Of a stretch of 64,000 nt of DNA, positions 11,733 through 24,128 are shown piece after piece (the stretch's first letter is position 1; each line of letters starts with the position of its first letter). Origin of the DNA: Coffea arabica (Eukaryota; Streptophyta; Magnoliopsida; Gentianales; Rubiaceae); the NCBI RefSeq assembly GCF_036785885.1, contig NC_092324.1, positions 25,223,001 to 25,287,000 on the forward strand. The letters are read 5' to 3'. A program made the position numbers and the translations under genes. The notes under the pieces are model-generated. The model searched no databases. It was not told the origin of the DNA and saw only the letters and a program-made list of their open reading frames with translations.

Positions 11733-14700
11733 ATGGCCAAAAATAAAACTGTTTGACCCGTTGGATATTACTATTTTGGAATTCGATAATGGCAATCTCT
11801 ATATCACTCACGACTTGGAGGTCTGTGAATCCGAGCTTCAAAGCGAGAGTGATAATGAGGAGGTGTTCGATTCTTTTGCAAAGGACTTTGAACAATATGA
11901 GGAAAAACCGAAACCGAACCTGGAAGAGACAGAAACAGTAAACATTGGCACTAAAGATGAAGTTAAGGAGGTGCAGATTAGTATTCATTTGAATAAGAGC
12001 CAGAAAAAGGAAATGCTTGAGTTCTTGACTATGTTCCAGGATGTATTTGCGTGGTCCTATGATGATATGACTGGTATTTCAACTGACGTGGTAGTGCACC
12101 GGTTGCCCACAGACCCTTCTTTTCCACCCGTAAAATAAAAACCCCGAAAATTCAAACCAGATATGAGCCTCAAAATAAAAGAGCAAATTGAAAAACAACT
12201 CAAAACCAACATTATCATTGTTTCCTATTACCCAATTTGGCTTTCCAACCCAGTCCCTGTTCCAAAAAAGAGTGGAGAGGTGAGAGTTTGTGTTGACTAT
12301 AGAGACCTTAACAAAGCCAGTCCTAAAGATGATTTCCCTCTACCAAATATTCACATTCTCTTAGACAATACTGCCGGACATGAGATTGAATCCTTTTGCG
12401 ATTGTTTTGCTGGCTACCACCAAATTTTGATGGCAGAAGAGGATAGGGAGAAGACTGCTTTCATTACCCCTTGGGGTACCTTTTGCTACCGAGTCATGCC
12501 TTTCGGTTTAAAGAATGCTGGAGCAACGTATCAGAGGACCATGACAACCCTATTTCATGATATGATCCACCGGGAGATGGAGGTCTACGTGGATGACATC
12601 ATAATCAAGTCTAAAAGGACGAAGGACCACTTGGATGATTTGAGGAAGCTGTTTGAAAGGCTGCGGAAATACAGTTTGAAGTTAAATCCTGCGAAATGCG
12701 CCTTTGGGGCACCAGCTGGTAAATTGTTGGGTTTCATCGTGAGCAAGAGAGGCATAGAGATAGATCCGGCAAAAATCAAAGCGATTCGAGAAATGCCAGT
12801 GCCAAAGACTCAGAAAGACGTGAAAAGCTTCTTAGGAAAGATCAACTTTATTGGGAGGTTCATTGCCCAATTAACGGCCACATGTGAGCCGTTGTTCAAA
12901 TTATTAAGAAAGAATGTGCCGTTGTACTGGAATGAGGAGTGTCAACAAGCTTTCGATAAGATTAAAGATTATTTGTTGCAGCCTCCGGTCCTGGTGCCAC
13001 CCAAACCGGGCCGACCGCTGATCATGTACCTATCGGTGCTCGACGGAGCAGTAGGGTGTGTTCTGGGGCAACACGATGACTCTGGAAGGAAGGAGCAAGC
13101 CATTTACTATCTAAGCAAAAAGTTCACACAGTACGAGGCTAATTATTCATTCATCGAGAAGAGCTGCTGTGCATTGGCCTGGGCGGCTCAAAAGCTGAGA
13201 CATTACCTGTTGAGCCATACCACTTATCTTATTTCCCGGTCTGATCCTTTGAAGTATCTTTTGGAGAAGCCGATGTTGACTGGGCGTTTGGCGAAATGGC
13301 AGATAATCCTCTCGGAGTTCGATATTGTTTTCACCTCACAGAAAGCTGTCAAGGGGCAAGCTATAGCTGATCATTTGGCGGAAAATCCAAGGGATGATGA
13401 TTATCAACCACTCCGTACTTATTTCCCTGACGAGAGGGTCCTATTTGTAGGCACTGCAGATGATATAAGTGAGCAGAGCCCTGAATGGAGGCTTTTCTTC
13501 GACGGAGCTTCAAATTCTCTAGGAGCTGGAATTGGAGCTGTTCTGGTTTCGCCCGAAGGAAAACACTACCCTGCCGCAGCCAAATTGCAATTTGCTTGCA
13601 CAAACAACATGGCTGAGTATGAAGCCTGCATTTTTGGTCTCAAAATGGCTTTAGAGATGGAAATCAAGGAGTTGATAGCCTTCAGTGACTCAGATTTGCT
13701 CGTGCATCAGACTTTGAAGCAGTGGATAACCAAAGATTCAAAAATTCTGCCCTACCATTGTAGTTTGCTCACTCTGGCCAAGCAATTTCAAAATTTGGAG
13801 TTCAGACATCTCCCGCGAGCCCGAAACGCATTTGCCGATGCTTTGGCCACTTTAGCCTCTATGATCCAGTATCCAGATGAATTGAAAATCGAACCAATCC
13901 AGATTCAACTTCAAGACAAGCTTGCCCACTGTTGGGTTGCAGACGAGTCCTCTGATAATATGCCTTGGTATAAGGATATTAAGGAATTTCTCAAAACGGG
14001 GTCTTACCCTCAGCATGCTAGTTCAAAGGATAAGAGTTTTTTGCGCAGAATGGTTTCAAAATTTTTCTTGAGTGGAGAAGTCTTGTATAAAAGAACCTCA
14101 GATTTGAACCTCTTAAGGTGCATTGATGAAGATGAAGCTCAATATATGATGAAAGAAGTGCACAGTGGTGTTTGTGGACCTCACATGAATGGCCATTTGC
14201 TAGCAAAGAAAATCATGAGAACCGGATACTTCTGGCTTACTATGGAGCGTGATTGTATAGACTTTGTCCGGAGATGTATAAAATGCCAAATGCACGGTGA
14301 CATTATACGCGCTCCACCCACTGAGTTGCATAGCATGACCGCCCCGTGGCCCTGTTCAATGTGGGGTATGGACGTGATTGGTACAATCGATCCTCCTGCT
14401 TCAAATGGACATCGATTTATATTGGTGGCGATTGAGTATTTTACCAAGTGGGTTGAAGCGGAATCATTCAAACATGTGACGAAGAAGATAGTTGCCAATT
14501 TCTTGAGAGATCACATCATCTGTCGCTTTGGGGTACCCGAAACGCTTATCACTGACAATGCCAAAAATCTGAACAATGACATGGTGGATGGACTATGCGA
14601 GCAATTCAAGATCAGACACCACAACTCCGCCATTTATAGGCCTCAGATGAATGGAGCCGTAGAAGCCGCGAACAAGAATTTGAAAAAGATTATTCGCAAA

Positions 14701-15213
14701 ATGACTGAAAGGCATCGCGATTGGCATGACAAGTTGCCTTATGCACTAATGGCGTATCGGACTTCTATCCGGACATCGACTGGGGCAACGCCATATTCAC
14801 TGATGTATGGAATGGAAGCTGTATTACCAGCCGAAGTTGAAATTCCTTCGTTGCGAATCCTCATGGAAGCTAAATTGGAAGAGGCTGATTGGATAAAGCA
14901 GCGCCATGAACAATTGACGTCGATCGATGAAAGGCGATTCAACGCTATCTGTCATGGTCAGTGCTATCAGAAGCGTGTGGCCCGGGCTTACAACAAAAAG
15001 GTCCATCGGCGGGCATTTGAAGAAGGTGATAAGGTACTGAAGCGGATTTTGTCGATGCAAGATGAAGCTAAAGGCAAATTTGCTCCAAATTGGCAAGGGC
15101 CGTTCATTGTCCAAAAGGTATTACCTGGCGGAGCTCTTATCTTGGCAGAAATGGATGGACGAGCATTCCCTCAACCCATCAACTCAGATATGTGCAAAAA
15201 GTTTTTCATTTGA
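11733..15213 (+). CDS. pol: pol exon 2: RT, two RNase H domains, integrase; one in-frame stop
   Basis: The frame runs from the splice acceptor to 12135, meets one TAA, and continues in the same frame from 12139 to 15213. Counting from the ATG at 12163: RT motif A has D80 in FCDCFAGYHQ, and the active site is YVDD at 142-145. A Ty3-type RNase H spans about 285-410 (LSVLDGAVGCVLGQ), apparently lacking part of the classic acidic set. A second, archaeal-like RNase H begins at D447 (FFDGASNSLGAG) and spans to about 570; dual RNase H is diagnostic for Tat. Integrase has an HHCC finger at about 667-710 (CIKC), then D737, D798 and E834, giving DD35E. There is no chromodomain. RT and RNase H copy the RNA and integrase inserts the DNA. 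Apart from the single stop I see no shift. The protein as it stands would be truncated just before the RT fingers. Confidence 0.9.
12136..12138 (+). other. premature TAA in pol, just before RT
   Basis: Frames on both sides (11733-12135 and 12139-15213) are the same frame, and residues on both sides align with the usual Tat pol linker. So this is a point nonsense change, not a frameshift. It separates the spliced Gag-Pro part from RT, RNase H and integrase. Confidence 0.85.
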
Positions 15214-16800
15214 TCATGCAAATTTTCTTTAGAAATTCATGCAAATGGCGAAATGCAAGTCAGGCCATCTTCTTTTACACTTAAAAGATATTTTATCCCT
15301 ACTTGTCCCCTTTGAGCCATCAGAATTGACAAAATTTTCGTTTGATAACCCCTGAGAATTGCAAACCCCACACTGGGGCAAAATTTTAATTTTGAAAGAG
15401 AGATGAGCAAAAGAAAGAAAAAAGAACCCCACACTGGGGCAAATTTAGTTTTCAAAGAAAAGTGCAAAAGTAAGGAAAATGCAATGAAGAAAATGCAAAG
15501 AGTGAAAGTCCGACCAAACTGGGGCAAATTTTTCCCGGTTTCGTTCAAAATCGGAAATGATTTCGAAATAGGGCAATCCCAGTTTATTTTACCCCTGGCA
15601 TCGAATTTGCTTTCAAGCCTTAACCTTTCTGGAAAAACACCCTACCTGACCTCATTACAAAACCCAAAGTCCTGGCTTCCGTCATTTGTTGCATTTCTAT
15701 TAGCAAAATTTGATAATCAACTGGCAAGTGATGTCCGTAATGCCTTCGCCAAATCTACGAGGGAAGTGCATTTTACTGATGCCTGAAACCTTTTAACTCA
15801 TATTTCTGAGTCGATCATGGTCGAGATGTGTTTTTATTCTTTAGGTGAAAACCCGAAAGGGCGCCTTGTAAAAGAAAAAAAAAAAAAAAAAAAAAAAAAA
15901 GGAAAAGAAAAAGCAAAAACAAAAAGGGTAGGGGCAACCTTGGTGAAAACCCGAAAGGGCGCCAAGGCGGGTTTTTCACAACAGACGAGCGCGAGAAGGA
16001 ACAGCTGATGACCTGGTTCGTTTGGGGTTTTTCCTCATGTTTGTGATACTTTTGCCAGTATCGGATTCCGAAGCAAAATATCCAAAGTCTTGAATATGAT
16101 TTTCGTTGGCTAAAATTGTATTGTTCTTTACAAATATTCTTTTGCAAAATGTATCTTTATGAACCTTTTGGTTGTTCTCAATTATTTGTGTATAACTGCT
16201 TATGATTGTCTACATTCTTTTGCATGCTCATCTTTGCCTGACATAGGAAATAATCTTGCATATACATTGATTGTTATAGGATAAATTTTCACGCCATCAT
16301 TCTTTCACCATTGAATTCAAATGAATGATAAACCCAAAGGTTTGCGCAAAAATAGGGGATTCAATCATCAGTTACAGGGAGTAACATGCAACAAAGCTAC
16401 CACCTGGATTGGGTAACGTGGTCAATCCGTATTTTATCAGTCTCAGAATTTGCAAAGTCACAAGTTCGACCAAGACGGATGCCGCAGAACAGAGGCAAAA
16501 ATAGTACGAGACTCATGTTTACACGATTCTCAAGGCAAACCGGATCAAATAATGGTGGCAAATCCATTATTATGTATTCTTTTCTTGCAGGAACACTGCG
16601 GTCACAAAATGAAAGCGATCATTCTCTTTTTCAAATCTAAAGCAATGTTATTTGCAAAGTTGGATTATAAGGACCAACACCAGCCATCGCTTCAACTACA
16701 GAGATCCAACCTCCCTCTAGGTACCAAAAATTTGAACTACTCTCAGGTAAAAATTCAATTTTTTGTCTCAAACTTCCCCAGTGAAGTCCATTTAATTTAT
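15214..16800 (+). other. 3' non-coding region of the element with small repeats
   Basis: No pol-like frame remains. A phrase ccccacactggggcaaa occurs at 15366 and 15427, and aactggggcaaa at 15518; these resemble the purine tract before the 3' LTR. A 22-bp phrase ggtgaaaacccgaaagg(gcgcc) occurs at 15844 and 15942 around an A-run (15875-15900). The second copy is flanked by ccttgg and ccaagg, so it can fold. An open frame of 127 codons at 15403-15786 spans two of the repeats and resembles no protein I know, so I do not call it. A splice-acceptor-like ttcttgcag lies near 16580. Confidence 0.6.
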
Positions 16801-17637
16801 GTTCGGGTCAGTCCCGTTTGAATTTATGTTCGGGTCAGTCCCGTTTCAATTCCTGTTCGGGTCAGTCCCGTTTAAATTCCTGTTCGGGTCAGTCCCGTTT
16901 AAATTTTTGTTCGGGTCAGTCCCGTTCGTTCGGGTCAGTCCCGTTTAAATTCTGTTCGGGTCAATCCCGTTTAAATTCCTTTAAATTCTTGTTCGGGTCA
17001 GTCCCGTTGAAATTCCTGTTCGGGTCAGTCCCGTTTAAATTCCTGTTCGGGTCAGTCCCGTTTAAATTCCTGTTCGGGTCAGTCCCGTTTAAATTTATGT
17101 TCGGGTCAGTCCCGTTTAAATTCTGTTCGGGTCAGTCCCGTTTAAATTCCTGTTCGGGTCAGTCCCGTTTAAATTCCTGTTCGGGTCAGTCCCGTTTAAA
17201 ATTCCTGTTCGGGTCAGTCCCGTTTTATTTTTCATGTTCGGGTCAATCCCGTTTAAATTCCTGTTCGGGTCAGTCCCGTTTAAATTCTGTTCGGGTCAGT
17301 CCCGTTTAAATTCTGGTTCGGGTCAGTCCCGTTTAAATCCCGTTTAAATTCCTGTTCGGGTCAGTCCCGTTCAAATTCTTGTTCGGGTCAGTCCCGTTTA
17401 AATTCCTGTTCGGGTCAGTCCCGTTTAAATTCTTGTTCGGGTCAGTCCCGTTCAAATTCTTGTTCGGGTCAGTCCCGTTGAAATTCCTGTTCGGGTCAGT
17501 CCCGTTTAATTCCTGTTCGGGTCAGTCCCGTTTAAATTCTGTTCGGGTCAGGTTGTCAGTCCCGTTTAAAGTCCCGTTTAATTCTGTTCGGGTCAGTCCC
17601 GTTTTATTTTTCGTGTTCGGGTCAGTCCCGTATTAGA
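16801..17637 (+). repeat. tandem array of about 30 copies of a 26-29-bp unit
   Basis: The unit is gttcgggtcagtcccgttta plus aattcct. I count about 30 copies of gttcgggtca. The core is almost invariant, while the tail varies in length (taaattcct, taaattct, tttattttt, caaattctt). Each core holds CGGG-TCAGT-CCCG, a 4-bp stem with a 5-base loop. Variable tandem arrays just before the 3' LTR are known in Ogre elements. Open frames through the array are by-products of the repeat. Spacers are not unique, so this is not CRISPR. Confidence 0.95.
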
Positions 17638-17728
17638 ATTTCTGTTCGTTGGAATCTTTTGCAGCCCAATAACACAGGTAAGTATTTGGTGTCTATTTCT
17701 TTGTCTCAAGTTTTTTCAAAACTCAGAC

Positions 17729-17742
17729 AAAGAGGGGCAAAC
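17729..17742 (+). other. polypurine tract, plus-strand primer
   Basis: The sequence aaagaggggcaaac lies directly before the TGTAGACACC start of the 3' LTR. A purine tract at this position primes plus-strand DNA synthesis in LTR retrotransposons. The ggggcaaa core is interrupted by a C, as in the related ctggggcaaa phrases upstream. Confidence 0.75.
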
Positions 17743-20700
17743 TGTAGACACCAAATTTTGAATAATTTTATGTAGCATCTGTTTCATGATTTTCATTTTA
17801 GATTGCTTGCATTTTAGTTCGTGTTTTGCACTATTAGTTGTTATGATATTTTAGTTTTATTCATTTTCGCCCTTTTAGTTGACCTATTTCATTTGCCATT
17901 TATTCTTGTTTACTTTTAGTTTTAGTTTTTAGTTTCAGCTTTTAAGTTTAAAATTAGCACAGAGTTTTTAGGAAAAAGAAAAGGAAAACATCAAAAATAT
18001 GTTTTAGTCATTTTGTTTTTATTCAATGCTTTCTTGAAAGGAAAAATGAAAATGAAAAAATCATAAAAAAGGAGAAAAGAGAAAATTAGAGAAAAAGAGG
18101 AAAAAGAAGAAAAAAAAAAAGAAGAAAAAGAAAAAAAAAGGGAAAATTTGTTCACAAAAATATGTTTATTTCTTTAAATTCAATCTTTTGGCACTTTAGT
18201 TTTTTTTATTAAGTTATTTTGAGAAAAAGAAAATAATGAAAAATTGGAAAATTAAAAATGGCCATTTTTGTTTAGTTTTTTGTTTAAAATTATTTTTGTT
18301 TTGTTATTATTATTATTACTTGGTTTGTGTAATTTTGTTATTATTATTATTTATATTTTATCTTATCATTTCTGTAATTAATAAATTAGTTAAAAAAAAA
18401 AAAAAAAAAAATTTGTTGCCGCAGCATGAAGGCTGCGGACTTGCGCCGTTTGCAAAGAAATCTGGGGACGGCTCCTGAAGCTGCAAAATACAGGAAAAAG
18501 GACAGAGGTTCTTAGGGTTGAATGGGGATATAAAAACAAGAGAGAAAGATAGCCGCAAGGGGAGAGTTAGAGGGCAACGGCGCATGAAAATCAAACAGCT
18601 AGGCGAAACTGGAGGAGGAGAGGTTTTGGAGAGAGGGGAACGGCTGAAAAATCTGGGGAGAAAATAGGGAGAATTCACGGCAAAAGAAAAGGGAAGAAAT
18701 AGAAATCAGGGAGGAATCGAAACTGAGAGTTGAGAGAGTTGAAACCAAAAGAGGGTAAAGAAGAACAAAAAGGGGGAAGGAGAGCAGGATAGAGTCGAGG
18801 AAGAGGGGAACGGTAGAGAATCTGTCTCCAAGGCTGCGACTTTTTCCAGTGAACGGCCGGAAGATTTGAGCTCCCAGAAATTTGGTTCTTACATCTCAAC
18901 TTCATAGGCTACAAAGGTAGTCCTTTTCTGGTTTCGTATCTCCAAATAAACTCAGCATTTTGTATGTTTTTCCTTTTCCATTAAGACTTTATGCATTTTT
19001 TAACTTTTGGTCTGCGAGTTCACGTTAAAAAATTGCAGGTTTGGACATGGTTTGATATGATGTTTTATTTTGTTTCGATGTTCTGAGTTTTGATGGTTGA
19101 ACATGGTTGGAACATAGTTTGGACATGGTCCGTAACTCAGCAGTTTGTTTGTCGAGAAATCAGCTTTGTTTGATAGTCATTGATCATGCCTTTTTGTCTT
19201 GGGCTATTTCTTCATGATTGTTCTAATGGTAAAGGTGCCAAAAAGTTAGAATTTCTGGGAAAATTTTTGCATATGGAAGTGTTGGAATGTGAAAACATGA
19301 TGATTGATTGTTGGGATGTGGTTCGATAATAATAAAGGTTTGTGATTTGGGTTCGAAGATTACAAAAAAAAAAAACAAAAAAAAACAAAAAAATGATGAA
19401 GAGTCTTGCGGCAATCCAAGGCAATTTCTTTGCCAAACAGGCTCATTGCAAACCTGCCGGTTTTCATTAAAACTCTGGTTCATTGGCTTTGTTTTCTGGT
19501 TTGTTTGAGTCAATTTTTAGCATGAATGTGAGTTATTTCTGAAGTGCTTTGAATCTGAAGTTTGACTCACAGTTGAACGGCAAACAGATTTTCATTTTGG
19601 TTGATAATTTCTGGGTAGCTAAGCTTTCTGAAATGGCTGACTTTCCTCTTTGGTTTAATGCACGTAAGTTATGTGTTTGGTTGGAGTTGAAGATGCAATA
19701 TACGTGCGTGTTTTGGGAAGGCTTGAAAACCTTAAGTTAGAACCAAATGTTTGCTGAAATTAACCATTGAACCAGTCTTGCGCACATATGCTTTAGATTT
19801 TTGGCATGGCTTTCCGTTTAATTTTTGTTGTTCTTGATTGGCTTGTTTGTGTAGTCATTTGCTTAGTGTAAAGTTGCAAACCTGGATTTGAAAGTATTTA
19901 ATCAAAGCTGTGTGTATTTGGGTTCAATAAGGTTTGAAAAAACGTTTGATTCTTTATTGGAAAACATATGAGCAAGTGGCCGAAATTTCTGTGGCATTCT
20001 TATGGCTGTTTTTTTTTTCATGGCTGTCCAATGAATTTTCGCGCTTAAGCTGCATGTTTAATCTTATATAGAAGGGAAGGAAGGGGAGTTTAGGTGTTGA
20101 GTTTGTACATTTGCATCCTTAAAACGCTTGAGCTATGGTCGAATGTTTGCTGAGAATAAGTAAGTCAAAACTGCCGAACTTTCTGTCCTAGAATTTTCTA
20201 GCCGTGACACATGAAGTTTCCCTTATTTGTTCCTTTGCTGCATTTTTCATCTAGCCATGAGTTTGCATTTGTAGTTCCCTTGCTGCATTTCTCAGCTTAG
20301 CCATGAGCTTGCATTAGTTGTTCCTTTGCTGCACTTTTCATCTAACTGTGAGTTGACACATGTTGTTCCCTGGCTACAATTCTCCAGTTTAGCCATGAAC
20401 TTTCATCTTGGATTCTTTGCTGCATTTCTCATAAACCCATGAGCTTGGTGAGCTTTATATGTGTGAAGTTCATGTGAATGGAGTTGCGACATAACAACAG
20501 AAATTTTGCCGTAGATGGTTTTCTTTCTTTTGCTGCAGTTCATCTCCATAACTTGCTGTTTTCTTAGCTTCTTGCAACAACACATAAGTTGGTTTTGCCC
20601 ATTTCCTTTTGCTAGCTAAATCCATTGTAGAAAAGGGTAGTGTTTGATTGGTTTTGAAGATGTACGTTTGGCTCTAAATAGTTTGAACAACGTTTAAACA

Positions 20701-23511
20701 TTGCTGGAATTTTGATGAGGTTAGGAACATTGAATCTTCTTGGCATAAAATTTCCTAGCACTTGCATGTTTGTTCCTGCTATGTTTTGGTTTGTTTGGGG
20801 GAACCAAGTTGGGTGTTATGTTGTTTGACTCAAGGTGGGGATGTTGCTAGATAAAACTTGTCCAAACTTGGCTTTAGTTTTTGTCAAAATCTGTTTGAAA
20901 AAAAAATGCAAATGCAGCAATCTTTGAGTTGGTTTTGTAACAAAAGTGCAGCAGTTTTTTTGATTTTGTAAACTTGCAAGAAATTGCTTTGATTAAGTAT
21001 TGTTTAAGCATGCTTTAATTGGAGTTAGTTTAATGCTTTGCTAGCTAAAGATTCATAGATGAATTTGCGGATGAGCTAGCTTAGCCTACCAAGATTTTCT
21101 TGTTGCTGCCGAAATTTCCTTGTTGTTTGCCGAAAAGTTTCTTGTTTGTTGCAGAAAATTTTGTTCTTTACGTATGCATGCATGCCAATATTTCTAAATG
21201 TAACACTTTGCCCCCTCAAGTTTCCCCTTATGCCACTATGACCCAAGTAATTGGAACATTTAATCAATTTGATCCCTCTAAGTTTCTCTTTGTGCCACAA
21301 TAGCCCAAGCATGTCTTAGTATCTTGTAATTAAGTCCTAAAATCATTGCAACTTCAATCATTGTTTGACTCTCTCTTTATTTTTTGGAATCTTTGAGTAG
21401 TGTTTGAGTAGTGCTTGCTTGCTTTTGAGTAGTGTTTGCTTTTGGGTCTTTAGTAGATGTTATGTTTGGAGATTGGACGATCATGCCTTTATTTTGGGCT
21501 TTAATTAGTTTGTTTGATATTCATTGAGTTGCAATTGATGGAAGATTCATGTTGAGATGGTTTAGGTGATCGTTTGGTCTAATTTGTTTTTTTTTATTTT
21601 TTTTTATTTTATTTGATCATTTCTAAGTTGCAAAGTGAGGACGGATTCGATGTTTGATGGATTCCGAGTGTCATATTTATCTTTTATTATTATATTGGTG
21701 CATTAATCCTTTCCTTTGAATGGTTTTAGCCCAAATTAGCTTCTTCTTTAGTGACCATAGCCCAAGTTGAGTCTCGTTCACCTTACTAGCATTACACACG
21801 GGGGAGGTACAATTTCTTTTTTATCTTTTTTTGTTTCTCCTATGTGCCCTTATGTGTTATGTGAATATGCCTGTCTACTTCGCTTTCCTTGCCTCCTTGC
21901 ATGCATTTACTTGCTTTTACTTTTATTTAAGTTTTATGGGGTATGTGTACACCTCTTGGCTTGTAATAGATAGGGCTCGAAGAGCATTTGGTCCATTTTC
22001 CCTTCCCCTTTATGCTTTTATGGGGTATGTGTACACCTCTTGGCTTGTAATAGATAGGGCTCGAAGAGCATTTGGTCCATTTTCCCTTCCCCTTTATGCT
22101 TTTATGGGGTATGTGTACACCTCTTGGCTTGTAATAGATAGGGCTCGGAGAGCATCTGGTCCATTTCCCCTTCCCCTTGGTTGCTTGCTTTTGTTGTTAC
22201 ATGTTAAATTGCTTTAGTAGGCTCTTGCATCTAGTCGAGCATGCTAAGTGCTACGTGCTACGTGTTTACGAGCGTTTTGGCATGTCTACTTGCTTTCATA
22301 ACCATGAATGAATGGAATGGATGAATGTACGTCACCACACTAGCCTAATGCTAGTTGTGGCTCATTTTTATTAGGAATTCATAGAAAGGGCTAGTCCAAC
22401 GCTAGACCCGATAGGATTTTTCCTTTGTTTTTTTATTAATGCATTGTTTGCCTGTTCACTACATATCACGCATTTTCCTTAGTTTTATCATTTGGCATGA
22501 TCCTCGACCCCCTTTTCCCCTCACTTTAGGTTTTGCATCCCATACTAGCTATAGGGTTCATTTTGCTTGAGTGTCCCTTTCCGATAAGGGAAACGAGCGA
22601 GTGTGGCTACTCGATAGCCTTAGCACGCTAGTTCCGCCTTCTAATCAAAGGGAAAATCAAGTCACGATTTAGGTCTCCCCGTACCCAATATGCATGAATT
22701 CCCTAGGCTCATGCATTCTCAATCCACTCTATCATTACACTTTCACTTTTGTCTCATTTGCACACATGCACCTTTTTTATCACCTTCACTTGCACACGAA
22801 CATTTTTTTTACTTGCACACGAACATTTTTATCTTCACTCGCACACGAGTACTTTCATCTACATTTGCACACCTTCACTCTTATCTTATTACTTTTATCA
22901 TTTTTCTCATTTCACACAAACTCACACTTTCACATGGCATGCATTCCACTCATTTTTCACGTCATTTAGGTTTAGGTGTGACCTCTCCAAAAGGATCATT
23001 ATTGGGCTTCACAATTAATGTGATTGGCACCACTCAACCTTTGAAGAGAAATTTCCCCCAATCCCCCTAGGTCTAGGTTTTTGCATTCATATAGACATAT
23101 CCAATACGTGATACATACCTTGGGTAGAAAATTTAGGAAAAATTGGTTCAAGTCACGCAACTAGCCTTGGCTAGGTCGAAGGGGTGCCTTGGATTTTTAT
23201 CCTTGCCTTCCCTTTCGTCAAATGTGACCCCCGATCCCTCTTTTGGTTACGTAGACCCAAAAGTTCTTAAAAAGGGTTTATTTACTTTTTTATTCAAAAA
23301 CAAAAAAATCATTTTTGGGTGACTTGGTACACCCTAACTCTATACCAAGTGGCGACTCCATTTTTTATACAAAAAACCCTTTTGAACTTCACTTGGCCAA
23401 ATCGTCGCATTCTAAGTCCCATGGCCTTTTACTTTTCATTTTTGCACACGTTCACACATTGCACACCACACACCACACAATTCAACTCGAATCGAAAAGT
23501 GGGGCGCGACA
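17743..23511 (+). repeat. 3' LTR of the Ogre-like element, complete, 5769 bp
   Basis: It starts TGTAGACACC after the purine tract and ends ..GCGCGACA, so it has the TG...CA ends of an LTR. The first 748 bp (17743-18490) have no counterpart in the window. They hold A-rich and T-rich stretches (18040-18160, 18290-18411). The rest matches the 5' LTR, including the TATA-like motif and both tandem repeats. No genes are called. Confidence 0.95.
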
Positions 23512-23885
23512 AGAAATGAATGGATGGTTTGAATAAAAACCTTATGGTGTTAAAAGAGAAAAATGAGTTTTTCACAAGTGAAAAATGAGATTTCAGATTT
23601 TCGGATTTTACTGACCAGTCTCAGTAAAATGCTTATATCTTGGTGTAGGAAAATCCGATTAAGGTGCCGTCAGTGGCATTTGAAACTAGATTCATGGGCC
23701 TTTGTTCTGTAGAAATTTCATATTTTTCCTCCATATGTACTGCTGTCCGTGACTCCTCAAAGTAGACTGTCCTGCTTGAATGTCCTGTTTCTTTATGAAA
23801 CTGAATTTTTGACTTGGATCGAACATTTAGCTTATTTGTGGTTTGAATTCTTGATTGAATTGTGGTTGGAAGTGATTGATGTTGT

Positions 23886-24128
23886 CAAGGGCTAATGATT
23901 GATGAAGCCCTTGGCCATTTGAATGGTTTTATAAATATTAAAGAGTGATGAACTTTGATTGCTGGAATTTCTTGAAGGCCTTACCTTCATTTTTGTTTTA
24001 GTTAAGATGTGATATGAGCTTGCCAAAACCAAGTGCTAATGATTGACGAAGCCTTGGTTATTCGTTTTATTCTTGATCAGAATTGAATCTGTTGAAACCT
24101 AGGGCTAATGATTGACGAAGCCCTAGTG
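23886..24128 (+). repeat. three small hairpins with one loop and varying stems
   Basis: Copies at 23886-23914, 24028-24058 and 24098-24128 share the centre aatgattga(c/t)ga. Arms are caagggct/agcccttg, ccaagtgct/agccttgg and ctagggct/agccctag. Copies 1 and 3 keep full pairing although the arm bases differ, and copy 2 pairs with one bulge. Confidence 0.6.

Larger units (their letters stand above)
1..23511 (+). mobile_element. Ogre/Tat-lineage Ty3-gypsy LTR retrotransposon, left end outside window
   Basis: A very large LTR retrotransposon on the + strand. Order seen: truncated 5' LTR, primer site, ORF1, gag-protease, intron, RT-RNaseH-RNaseH-integrase, tandem-repeat 3' region, purine tract and full 3' LTR. 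Window base 1 aligns with 18491 in the 3' LTR, so about 748 bp of the 5' LTR are missing to the left and the whole element would be about 24.3 kb. Giant size, an extra ORF before gag, an intron between protease and RT, a second RNase H, no chromodomain and a tandem array before the 3' LTR are together the known hallmarks of the Ogre branch of Tat elements. The 5 bp after the 3' LTR (agaaa, 23512-23516) should be the target duplication, but its partner is outside the window. Confidence 0.95.

Noticed and set aside
15403..15786. A 127-codon frame after pol
   Set aside because: It spans the ccccacactggggcaaa repeats, has no recognisable domain and lies in the non-coding 3' part.
16818..17309. 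A 163-codon frame through the tandem array
   Set aside because: The array repeats in mixed frames (CSGQSRLNS and LFGSVPFKF are the same DNA shifted), so this is a by-product of the repeat.
16801..17637. CRISPR-like array
   Set aside because: There are no unique spacers; the unit is a contiguous tandem repeat in a plant retrotransposon.
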